This document shows positions 1 to 4,909 of a stretch of 6,087 nt of DNA, piece after piece. The stretch comes from Candidatus Ruminimicrobiellum caprinum (GTDB taxonomy: Bacteria > Elusimicrobiota > Endomicrobiia > Endomicrobiales > Endomicrobiaceae), in contig JAFPUA010000341.1 in NCBI GenBank assembly GCA_017413305.1, forward strand, positions 1 through 6,087, given 5' to 3'. Positions within the stretch are counted from its first letter, which is position 1. Every line of letters begins with the position of its first letter. Made by a program: the position numbers and the translations under genes. The notes beneath the pieces are model-generated. The model ran no database searches, had not been told where the DNA came from, and saw only the letters and a list, made by a program, of their open reading frames with translations.

Positions 1-1121
1 CCGATTTTGCTTCAGGAATAATTCCCGATGGTCTGTTTAAATCTTTAATAGTTGATGGTATTATTGAAGGCGTCGGTGGAGTTTTAGGATTTTTCCCGTT
101 AATTATTTTTATGTTCTTTGCAATTGCATTTTTTGAAGATACCGGCTATATGGCAAGAGCAGTGTTTATTATGGACAGAGTTATGAGAAAGTTCGGTATG
201 CATGGTAAATCGTTTGCATCTTTACTTATTGCAACTAATGGTTGTGCTGTTCCTGCAATGATGGCGACAAGAACTATAGATAACCCAAAAGACAGAATTA
301 CTACTCTTCTTGTTACACCGTTTATGATATGCGGTGCAAAGCTGCCCATATTTGCACTTTTTATAGCCGCATTCTTTAGTAAAAGTTCAACACAGGCAAC
401 AATGACGATGTTTGCATTTTATTTGATAAGTGTTATTTTAGCTTTGTTCTCGGGATGGGTATTTAAGAAAACTTTGTTCAAGAGCGAACTGGGATATTTT
501 GTTATGGAGTTGCCTCCTTACAGAGTGCCTACATTAAAAAGTTTACTTCTTAAAATGTGGGAAAGAGGCTGGATGTATCTGAAAAAAGCCGGAACGATTA
601 TTTTGTTTGTTTCAGTACTTATTTGGGCAGGTTTAACATTTCCTCAAGTTGATGAAGATAAACTTGCAGAACAGAACCTTTCCGAAGATGAAATTGCTGC
701 AGTTCAGATGGAACAGAGCTATATCGGAAAACTTGGAAACTTTATTGAACCTGTAATAAGACCTATCGGCTTTGACGGTAAAATGGGTATTGCTTTGATA
801 GCAGGTGTTGCAGCTAAAGAAGTGGTAGTAAGTACTTTGGGAACAATTTATTCTATGGGTGAAACAGATACAGAAGACGATGATGCGGTTAATTCGTTAG
901 CGGAAAAAATCTCTTCCGATCCGGATTGGAGCCCGTTAAAATCCGTAGCATTTTTAATGTTCTGTTTGATATATGTTCCTTGTATAGTTGCATTAACAGT
1001 ATTCTATAGAGAAGCCGGCTCGAGAATTAAGTGGTTATTAATATTGTTCTTATGGTCAACGGCATTGGGATATCTGCTGTCGTTTGTAGTCTATCAAGGC
1101 GGAAAAATCTTAGGATTCTAA
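1..1121 (+). CDS. feoB: Ferrous iron transporter FeoB, C-terminal part (5' end outside window)
   Basis: Inner-membrane Fe(II) uptake protein; 372 residues are visible, read from base 3 with no stop before 1119-1121. FeoB is usually about 650-750 residues, so the cytosolic G domain lies upstream of the window. Visible-residue landmarks: the first gate segment with GxGGVLGFFP and TGYMARA (about 47-53), the conserved GCAVPA with Cys81, PFMICGAKLP with Cys110, the ELPPYRVP linker (about 170-176), the second gate region GFDGKMG...AAKE (about 256-273), and YVPC (324-327) before the last membrane helix. Gate order and the FeoB_C domain match the family. Small departures are TNGCAVP where GFGCNVP is usual and AKLP where ARLP is usual. 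The open frame continues upstream of the first ATG at 111 with FeoB-like residues, so 111 is not the true start. It heads an apparent operon with the Cys-rich protein and porin. Its promoter is not visible. Confidence 0.96.
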   Translation, partial: DFASGIIPDGLFKSLIVDGIIEGVGGVLGFFPLIIFMFFAIAFFEDTGYMARAVFIMDRVMRKFGMHGKSFASLLIATNGCAVPAMMATRTIDNPKDRITTLLVTPFMICGAKLPIFALFIAAFFSKSSTQATMTMFAFYLISVILALFSGWVFKKTLFKSELGYFVMELPPYRVPTLKSLLLKMWERGWMYLKKAGTIILFVSVLIWAGLTFPQVDEDKLAEQNLSEDEIAAVQMEQSYIGKLGNFIEPVIRPIGFDGKMGIALIAGVAAKEVVVSTLGTIYSMGETDTEDDDAVNSLAEKISSDPDWSPLKSVAFLMFCLIYVPCIVALTVFYREAGSRIKWLLILFLWSTALGYLLSFVVYQGGKILGF

Positions 1122-1128
1122 GATTTTT

Positions 1129-1165
1129 AGAAGATCAGAAGGACAGATGTTCTGAAGGTCAGAAG
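1129..1165. repeat. Degenerate 8-bp tandem repeat, consensus AGAAGGTC
   Basis: Four and a half units follow head to tail just after the feoB stop: AGAAGATC, AGAAGGAC, AGATGTTC, TGAAGGTC and a partial AGAAG. The first, second and fourth units each differ from the consensus at one base and the third at two or three. This is seen directly. It is a decayed minisatellite-like tract in the 103-nt gap before the Cys-rich gene; function unknown. Confidence 0.6.
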
Positions 1166-1198
1166 TATAGCGGTGTTTTTATAAATTTACTTCCGACC
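1157..1198 (+). other. Imperfect stem-loop between feoB and the Cys-rich gene
   Basis: GGTC-A-GAAGTA (1157-1167) can pair with TACTTC-C-GACC (1188-1198): ten base pairs with one A/C mismatch around a 20-nt loop. No T-tract follows, so it is not an intrinsic terminator. It could be an mRNA processing or stability element within the feo transcript. Pairing is seen in the sequence; the role is inferred. Confidence 0.4.
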
Positions 1199-1214
1199 AT
1201 CCGAGCTTCAAATA

Positions 1215-1227
1215 GGGGGTTCTCGTG
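1215..1227 (+). promoter_or_regulatory. Ribosome binding site deciding a GTG start
   Basis: A run of five G (1215-1219) sits five bases before GTG at 1225-1227. No in-frame ATG gives a better N-terminus, and starting here yields the expected short membrane-anchor helix of the FeoB-associated family. Confidence 0.7.
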
Positions 1228-1413
1228 GAAACTTTATTCGTTTTACTAATTGTAGCACTTTGTGCTTTCGTTCTTATAAAAAAAATATATAAACAAGTAA
1301 AAAGTGGTAAGTGTGATTGCGGCTGCGGCTGTGACAATAATTGCGGATCTTGTTCCAAAAGCGATACTTGTACAACACAACTTATGAGAAAATCTAAAGG
1401 TAGTAAAAAATAA
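1225..1413 (+). CDS. FeoB-associated Cys-rich membrane protein (62 aa)
   Basis: Small single-pass protein. Residues 2-19 form one hydrophobic helix (with Cys13), followed by a basic patch (KKIYKQVKSGK) and a Cys cluster with Cys at 30, 32, 34, 36, 40, 43 and 49, then a Lys-rich tail. This layout (N-terminal helix, basic stretch, CxCxCxC-type tail, encoded directly after feoB) matches the FeoB-associated Cys-rich membrane protein family. Family members are known only by gene association; a role in handing over or sensing Fe(II), or in assisting FeoB as FeoC does elsewhere, is inference. Start is GTG with a strong SD. The gap to feoB is 103 nt and to the porin 35 nt, consistent with co-transcription. 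The Cys spacing could bind a metal ion or Fe-S cluster, but this is not shown by the sequence. Identification is secure as to family, not function. Confidence 0.88.
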   Translation: METLFVLLIVALCAFVLIKKIYKQVKSGKCDCGCGCDNNCGSCSKSDTCTTQLMRKSKGSKK

Positions 1414-1432
1414 AAAAACCGCTCAGGGCGGT
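1411..1432 (-). terminator. Hairpin with T-tract on the minus strand only
   Basis: ACCGC (1418-1422) pairs with GCGGT (1428-1432) around a 5-nt loop. The A-run at 1412-1418 lies upstream on the + strand, so only minus-strand transcripts would see stem followed by a U-tract. No minus-strand gene is present. On the + strand the stem directly abuts the porin SD, so it may instead influence translation or decay of the porin mRNA. Stem is short (5 bp, GC-rich). Confidence 0.4.
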
Positions 1433-1451
1433 AAGGAGAAAAGGAAAAATG
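1433..1451 (+). promoter_or_regulatory. Ribosome binding site of the porin gene
   Basis: AAGGAG at 1433-1438 lies 10 nt before ATG 1449, with a second AAGGA at 1441-1445 very close to the start. The primary SD begins immediately after the 1418-1432 stem, so the stem and the ribosome site are adjacent. Confidence 0.7.
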
Positions 1452-2609
1452 AAGAAGGTAGTAGCAATGCTATTTTTAGCATCAGTAGTAACATTGGGAG
1501 TATCAAACTCCTATGCAGCAGAAAATTTCTTGGACGGTTTGACAATCGGCGGAGGAGTTACGTTAGTTTTGCAGAATTTACAGAATGCAAATTCTGTTCC
1601 TAACCCGGGAGAAGATGACGAAAACAAAACTCCTACAATGGGTCAGTATTCCGTAGATTTGGAAATTGAAAAAAAGTTTGACGAAAACAATGTTGCATTT
1701 TTTCACTTGGAAACAGGTAAAGGTGATTTGAACCAGTATTTGGATTCTATCGCAGGTATCAACAGAGATGCCGACGACAGCGGAGTAGTAGCTGTAACCG
1801 AGGCATGGTTCGAACATAAGTTTTCCGATGTATTTGCATTGAGTGCTGGTGTGTTGGATCCGACAACAGGTGTTGACGATAATGCTTATGCAAATGATGA
1901 AACATCTCAGTTTATCGGAGCGATGTTTAGAAATGCAGCAAATATCGGTTTCTCAGATAACAGATTCGGTGTAAAGGCAAATGTTACAACAGACTATGTA
2001 GATTTTACTGCTCAGTATATTGATGCAAGTGAAGATTCTAACGGCAGTTCTGCAGATATTACCAGAAATGCCTTTGCTTCCGCTCAGGTAAATTTTAGAC
2101 CGGGATTAATTTCCGATATGGACGGAAATTACAGAATTTACGGTTGGACAAATACCAACGATTATGGAAAAATTGACGGAACAGGCAAAGGTAAAGAAAA
2201 GGATTTCGGTGCAGGTATCAGCTTTGATCAGCAGCTTTCCAATGTTTTCGGTTTGTTCGGCAGATATAGCTGGGAAAGAGGAAACATAGGAAAAGATATC
2301 GGTGGAGCTGATGAAGAAATAGTTGCTGCCGAACATGTTTGGAGCGTAGGTCTTCAGGCAAATGTTAAAGGTATCGGCGATGAAGATACCATCGGTGTTG
2401 CTTACGGTCAGATTTTACCTTCCAATGATTATAAAGATTATGTAAATAAAGATGCAAAATCAGAAAATCATTTAGAAGTATATTACAGCTGGAACATTGC
2501 TGATTATTTATCAATCAGCCCGGATTTCCAAATGGTAGAAAATCCTTATTATGACAACGATGCAGATACTGCATATGTAGGGACTCTAAGAATGCAAATT
2601 TCATTCTAG
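1449..2609 (+). CDS. OprB/LbtU-like outer-membrane porin next to feoB
   Basis: A 386-residue outer-membrane protein. Residues 1-24 are a Sec signal peptide (KK, hydrophobic core, likely cleavage near SYA/AEN). The mature part is acidic, Gly/Asn/Asp-rich, with alternating hydrophobic residues typical of transmembrane beta-strands, and it ends in ISF, the C-terminal Phe recognised by the BAM machinery. Similarity to the carbohydrate-selective porin OprB superfamily rests on the EAWFEHKF strand, the segment around DDNAYANDETSQF (about 142-154) and the final SISPDFQMVENP...LRMQISF block (about 355-386). The same superfamily includes Legionella siderophore porin LbtU and cyanobacterial iron-uptake porins; no SLH domain is present. 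Its position 35 nt after a Feo companion gene suggests an iron role, which is inference; a sugar or general porin is the alternative. Two SD-like sites precede ATG 1449. Confidence 0.82.
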   Translation: MKKVVAMLFLASVVTLGVSNSYAAENFLDGLTIGGGVTLVLQNLQNANSVPNPGEDDENKTPTMGQYSVDLEIEKKFDENNVAFFHLETGKGDLNQYLDSIAGINRDADDSGVVAVTEAWFEHKFSDVFALSAGVLDPTTGVDDNAYANDETSQFIGAMFRNAANIGFSDNRFGVKANVTTDYVDFTAQYIDASEDSNGSSADITRNAFASAQVNFRPGLISDMDGNYRIYGWTNTNDYGKIDGTGKGKEKDFGAGISFDQQLSNVFGLFGRYSWERGNIGKDIGGADEEIVAAEHVWSVGLQANVKGIGDEDTIGVAYGQILPSNDYKDYVNKDAKSENHLEVYYSWNIADYLSISPDFQMVENPYYDNDADTAYVGTLRMQISF

Positions 2610-2716
2610 TAATGGTTCTTTTGTCTTTCTGCGTTGTTACAGCTTGGCTCATGTACCTTGTTCAATTGTACACTTCGCCTCGCTGTGCCTAGCAGAAAGC
2701 CAAAATTCCGCATTAC
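2609..2716. repeat. 108-nt imperfect palindromic repeat with ATGTAC/GTACAC core
   Basis: Begins at the last base of the porin stop codon. Outer ends GTAATG (2609-2614) and CATTAC (2711-2716) are inverted; next come TTTTG-T-CTTTCTGC (2619-2632) and GCAGAAAG-C-CAAAA (2692-2705), 13 of 14 paired; then weaker matches (ACAGC with GCTGT, GGC with GCC) lead to the core ATGTAC (2651-2656) ... GTACAC (2668-2673). No ORF of note and no transposase. It looks like a small palindromic intergenic repeat, in the style of REP/MITE elements. In RNA it would fold into a long hairpin in the porin 3' UTR. Confidence 0.65.
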
Positions 2717-2727
2717 TTAATATTTAA

Positions 2728-2760
2728 TAATGACAAAGATTAAGCCCCTTTGTTTCATTA
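2728..2760 (+). other. Bulged stem-loop in the porin 3' region
   Basis: TAATG-ACAAAG (2728-2738) pairs with CTTTGT-TT-CATTA (2748-2760): eleven pairs interrupted by a 2-nt bulge, loop of 9 nt. It lies between the long palindrome and the terminator. No T-tract follows directly, so it is likely an extra 3' UTR structure rather than the terminator itself. Confidence 0.4.
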
Positions 2761-2765
2761 ATAAT

Positions 2766-2808
2766 AAATCTCTGTTGTCCTCCATGCAACAGAGATTTTC
2801 ATTTTTTG
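2766..2808 (+). terminator. Intrinsic terminator of the feoB-porin unit
   Basis: Perfect 12-bp stem AAATCTCTGTTG (2766-2777) with CAACAGAGATTT (2787-2798), 9-nt loop, followed by TCATTTTTTG. It lies 157 nt after the porin stop and directly before the promoter of the next gene, so it closes the upstream unit. Confidence 0.85.
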
Positions 2809-2829
2809 TAAAATTTTTGTGAAAAATTC

Positions 2830-2859
2830 TTGACAAAATATTGCAAAAAAAGATAGAAT
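2830..2859 (+). promoter_or_regulatory. Sigma-70-type promoter of the small OMP gene
   Basis: Consensus -35 TTGACA (2830-2835), 18-bp spacer, -10 TAGAAT (2854-2859). The start of transcription is expected near 2866, giving a leader of about 50 nt before ATG 2917. It follows the upstream terminator immediately. Confidence 0.8.
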
Positions 2860-2865
2860 ACTCTC

Positions 2866-2887
2866 TGTAATGTTTTATTACATTACA
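2866..2887. promoter_or_regulatory. 8-bp inverted repeat at the expected transcript start
   Basis: TGTAATGT (2866-2873), 6-nt spacer TTTATT, ACATTACA (2880-2887), perfect arms. It sits 7 nt downstream of the -10 box, where a repressor would block RNA polymerase; as RNA it would put a hairpin at the extreme 5' end, which is known to stabilise some omp mRNAs. The sequence cannot decide between operator and 5' stabiliser. It does not match a regulator site I can name with confidence. Confidence 0.55.
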
Positions 2888-2900
2888 AAACCTAAAACAT

Positions 2901-2919
2901 GGAGGTAGTAAAACAAATG
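2901..2919 (+). promoter_or_regulatory. Ribosome binding site choosing ATG 2917 over ATG 2899
   Basis: GGAGGT (2901-2906) lies 10 nt before ATG 2917. An in-frame ATG at 2899 overlaps this SD and would add six residues (MEVVKQ) in front of a classic signal peptide, so 2917 is the supported start. Confidence 0.85.
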
Positions 2920-3489
2920 AAAAAAAGTTTGTTAGCAATGTTGTTCGCAGTAGCATTGGCAGTACCTGCAATGGCAGAAGGTATGTGGATTGGTGGAACA
3001 GCATCTTATGAAAACACCAATGGAAAAGATTCCACGGACGCACATTATTCAAATACCGCTTGGGAAATTGCTCCTGAATTCGGTTACAATTTGAATGAAA
3101 AATGGGATATCGGTATAGGTGTTTCTTACGGTCAGGAACAAGAAGCAATTTGGGGCGATGCAGAAACAATTGGAATAGCACCATTTGCAAGATACAAATT
3201 GTTAGAAGTTGGTAATTTTAGTCTTTTGGCAAAAGGTACAATATTTTATGAAAACACAAAGTATAAAGCTGCAAAAGATATAAAAGCTGATGCTTTTGGA
3301 CTTACAGTTGTTCCTGTTGTAGAATATGCATTTAGCGATGCATGGTCTATCAGTGCAATACTTAACTTTGCATCAATCGGATACCAGCATGAAAAAGATG
3401 ACAGAAATAACGATCCAGAATCCGATACTTTCGGTTTTAGAGTAAATGGCGGTTCTGTTATCAACGTTGGTGTAGCTTATCACTTCTAA
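2917..3489 (+). CDS. Small outer-membrane beta-barrel protein (190 aa)
   Basis: Signal peptide at residues 1-20 (two Lys, hydrophobic core, AMA before Glu21), then about 170 residues of alternating polar and nonpolar strands: WIGGTASYEN, AWEIAPEFGYNLNEKWDIGIGVSYG, IGIAPFARYKL, FSLLAKGTIFYE, LTVVPVVEYAFSDAW, SISAILNFASIGYQ, FGFRVNGG and a closing VINVGVAYHF with terminal Phe. Length and strand pattern suit an 8-stranded barrel of the OMP_b-brl (OmpX/OmpA-barrel-like) group. No catalytic residues are seen, so it is probably structural, adhesive or a small channel; substrate unknown. The gene has its own near-consensus promoter, an inverted repeat at the start of transcription, a strong SD and a perfect 14-bp terminator, so it is likely monocistronic and highly expressed. 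The specific subfamily cannot be named. Confidence 0.85.
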   Translation: MKKSLLAMLFAVALAVPAMAEGMWIGGTASYENTNGKDSTDAHYSNTAWEIAPEFGYNLNEKWDIGIGVSYGQEQEAIWGDAETIGIAPFARYKLLEVGNFSLLAKGTIFYENTKYKAAKDIKADAFGLTVVPVVEYAFSDAWSISAILNFASIGYQHEKDDRNNDPESDTFGFRVNGGSVINVGVAYHF

Positions 3490-3506
3490 TATCTGATTTA
3501 AAATAT

Positions 3507-3548
3507 AAAAGAGCAGAAGATTTTTCTTCTGCTCTTTTTTCTTTTTTT
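3507..3548 (+). terminator. Strong intrinsic terminator of the small OMP gene
   Basis: Perfect 14-bp stem AAAAGAGCAGAAGA (3507-3520) with TCTTCTGCTCTTTT (3525-3538), 4-nt loop TTTT, then a T-rich run to 3548 broken by one C. It begins 17 nt after the stop codon. The A-run at the left arm could allow weak action in the other direction. Confidence 0.93.
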
Positions 3549-3553
3549 ACAAT

Positions 3554-3582
3554 TTGAAAAATAAAAATAAAAAATATATAAT
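3554..3582 (+). promoter_or_regulatory. Promoter of waaA predicting a near-leaderless mRNA
   Basis: TTGAAA (3554-3559), exactly 17 bp, TATAAT (3577-3582). Transcription should start about 7 nt downstream, near 3589, only a few bases before ATG 3592. No Shine-Dalgarno sequence lies between the -10 box and the ATG. The region is very AT-rich, so chance matches are possible, but box quality and spacing are both good. Confidence 0.65.
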
Positions 3583-3591
3583 ATTGTTCCT

Positions 3592-4842
3592 ATGGTAAAC
3601 GTATTGGTATTTTTCTACAATTGTTTAATGTTAATATTTCTGTTCCCTATCCTTTTAGGAATATTTCTTTCCGGTAAAAAGAACAGGCAGGAATTCTTAT
3701 ACAAAATTTCAGAAAGACTGTCCTGCTGGAAAGTTCCGGAATTAGATAAAAACAAAAAAACTATATGGATACATTGTGCATCTTTAGGTGAGGCGCGCGC
3801 TGTAGAGCCTATGATACCACATTTGCAGGAATACAATATAATAGTTTCTGCTATCACAAAATCCGCAAGAGAATACATTTCCAAAATCAAAGGTATATCT
3901 TATTATGCTTTGATGCCAGTTGATTTATATCCTTTTATAGCTAAACAATTAAAGAAAGTTAAACCGGATATTTTAGTGCTTATTGAGACAGAATTTTGGC
4001 CGAGTATGATAATATGTGCAAATAAAATCGGTACAAAAATTATTACCGTTAACGGCAGAATATCAAAAAATGCATTTCCTTATTATAAATTAACAAAATT
4101 TTTCTGGAAGCCGTTTTTAAATTTAATATCATTTATTTCTGTCAGAAATGAGCAGGATTATGAAAGATTTAAAGCAATGATCGAAGATAAAAATAAGCTT
4201 GAAATAACCGGCAACATAAAATATGACAGAGATTGGACACACGAAACGATGGAAAAAGAAAGCTTATTTTTTACCGAACAAGACAGAATTTTTACAGCGG
4301 GCAGCACCAGAGAGGGTGAAGAGAAAAAAATAATAAATGTTTATAAAGAAGTAATAAAAAAATATAAGAATTTAAAACTTATTATTGCTCCTCGCCATAT
4401 TTCCAGAGTAAAAGATGTCATATCTCTTTTAGAAAAAAATAATTTAAAATTTGTTTTATTTTCACAATTAAGTTCCGGTACTGAAAAAGATGTTGTTGTA
4501 GTTGATGTTTTTGGTAAATTGCAGGCGATATATTCTATATCTGACATGGTTTTTGTGGGCGGATCTCTTGTAAACAAAGGTGGTCAGAACCCAATAGAAG
4601 CTGCAGCATATGCAAAACCTGTAATATACGGGAAGCATATGTTTAATTTTGAAAGTGAAGTTAAGGCTTTAACAAGTAACGGCGGTGTTGAAATAGAAGA
4701 CGAAACAGAACTTAAAGATATTATAGAAAAATTTATGTACGACGAACCTTTTAGAATACAACTTGGCGCAAAAGCTGCCAGAGTTGTAGAACAGCAGAAA
4801 GGTGCAGTAGCAAAAAATATAAAGATTATAAAAAATGTGTAA
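3592..4842 (+). CDS. waaA: 3-deoxy-D-manno-octulosonic acid (Kdo) transferase
   Basis: Adds Kdo from CMP-Kdo to lipid A precursor at the cytosolic face of the inner membrane, the first step of LPS core assembly (GT30 family, also called KdtA). Its 416 residues are close to the usual ~425. An N-terminal hydrophobic anchor (about 3-26) precedes the Glycos_transf_N domain with IWIHCASLGE (58-67; Glu67 is the expected catalytic base), IETEFWPS (131-138) and VNGRIS (153-158). The C-terminal domain has ITGNIKYD (205-212), AGSTREGEE (236-244), APRH (266-269), DVFGKL (305-310), GGSLVNKGGQNPIE (323-336) and NFE (352-354). Deviations: GGQN where GGHN is common, and DVFGKL where D-x-x-GEL is common. The first Met fits the family N-terminus, yet no SD precedes it; the mRNA may be leaderless. 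The GT9 gene follows 67 nt later. The sequence does not show how many Kdo units it adds. Confidence 0.95.
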   Translation: MVNVLVFFYNCLMLIFLFPILLGIFLSGKKNRQEFLYKISERLSCWKVPELDKNKKTIWIHCASLGEARAVEPMIPHLQEYNIIVSAITKSAREYISKIKGISYYALMPVDLYPFIAKQLKKVKPDILVLIETEFWPSMIICANKIGTKIITVNGRISKNAFPYYKLTKFFWKPFLNLISFISVRNEQDYERFKAMIEDKNKLEITGNIKYDRDWTHETMEKESLFFTEQDRIFTAGSTREGEEKKIINVYKEVIKKYKNLKLIIAPRHISRVKDVISLLEKNNLKFVLFSQLSSGTEKDVVVVDVFGKLQAIYSISDMVFVGGSLVNKGGQNPIEAAAYAKPVIYGKHMFNFESEVKALTSNGGVEIEDETELKDIIEKFMYDEPFRIQLGAKAARVVEQQKGAVAKNIKIIKNV

Positions 4843-4850
4843 CATTTTTT
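4830..4850 (+). other. A/T-only-rich hairpin across the waaA stop codon
   Basis: AAAAAATGT (4830-4838) pairs with ACATTTTTT (4842-4850) around loop GTA; the stop codon TAA (4840-4842) lies in the loop and first paired base. It resembles a weak terminator with its T-run inside the stem, and might attenuate read-through into the GT9 gene. Stability is low because seven of nine pairs or more are A-T. Confidence 0.35.
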
Positions 4851-4878
4851 AGCTTAGAATTGAGAGCTTAGAGCTGAG
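4851..4878. repeat. 14-bp tandem duplication between waaA and the GT9 gene
   Basis: AGCTTAGAATTGAG (4851-4864) is followed directly by AGCTTAGAGCTGAG (4865-4878), 12 of 14 bases identical. It fills nearly half the 67-nt gap. Like the 8-bp tract after feoB it is a purine-rich, decayed tandem repeat; function unknown. Confidence 0.6.
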
Positions 4879-4909
4879 AAAACCATAAACTAACACAACT
4901 TAATGTAAT

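Noticed and set aside
111..1121. Treating ATG 111 as a true feoB start (a short FeoB)
   Set aside because: The frame is open to the window edge and residues before it match FeoB (GIIEGVGGVLGFFP), so the gene simply continues upstream.
1031..1249. 72-residue + strand reading frame across the end of feoB and the following gap
   Set aside because: It overlaps feoB in another frame, its downstream half translates the tandem repeat and gap, and it shows no SD or recognisable domain.
2609..2716. tRNA, riboswitch or CRISPR repeat
   Set aside because: No cloverleaf or CCA end, no known aptamer core recognised, and no regularly spaced repeats; its position after a stop codon and its simple nested inversion fit a palindromic repeat better.
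2899..2916. ATG 2899 as start of the small OMP gene
   Set aside because: It overlaps the SD and would add MEVVKQ before a standard signal peptide; ATG 2917 is better placed.
2717..3190. 157-residue minus-strand frame opposite the small OMP gene
   Set aside because: It runs antisense to a clear signal-peptide beta-barrel gene and through its promoter and the upstream terminator; its composition is that of a reverse-strand shadow.
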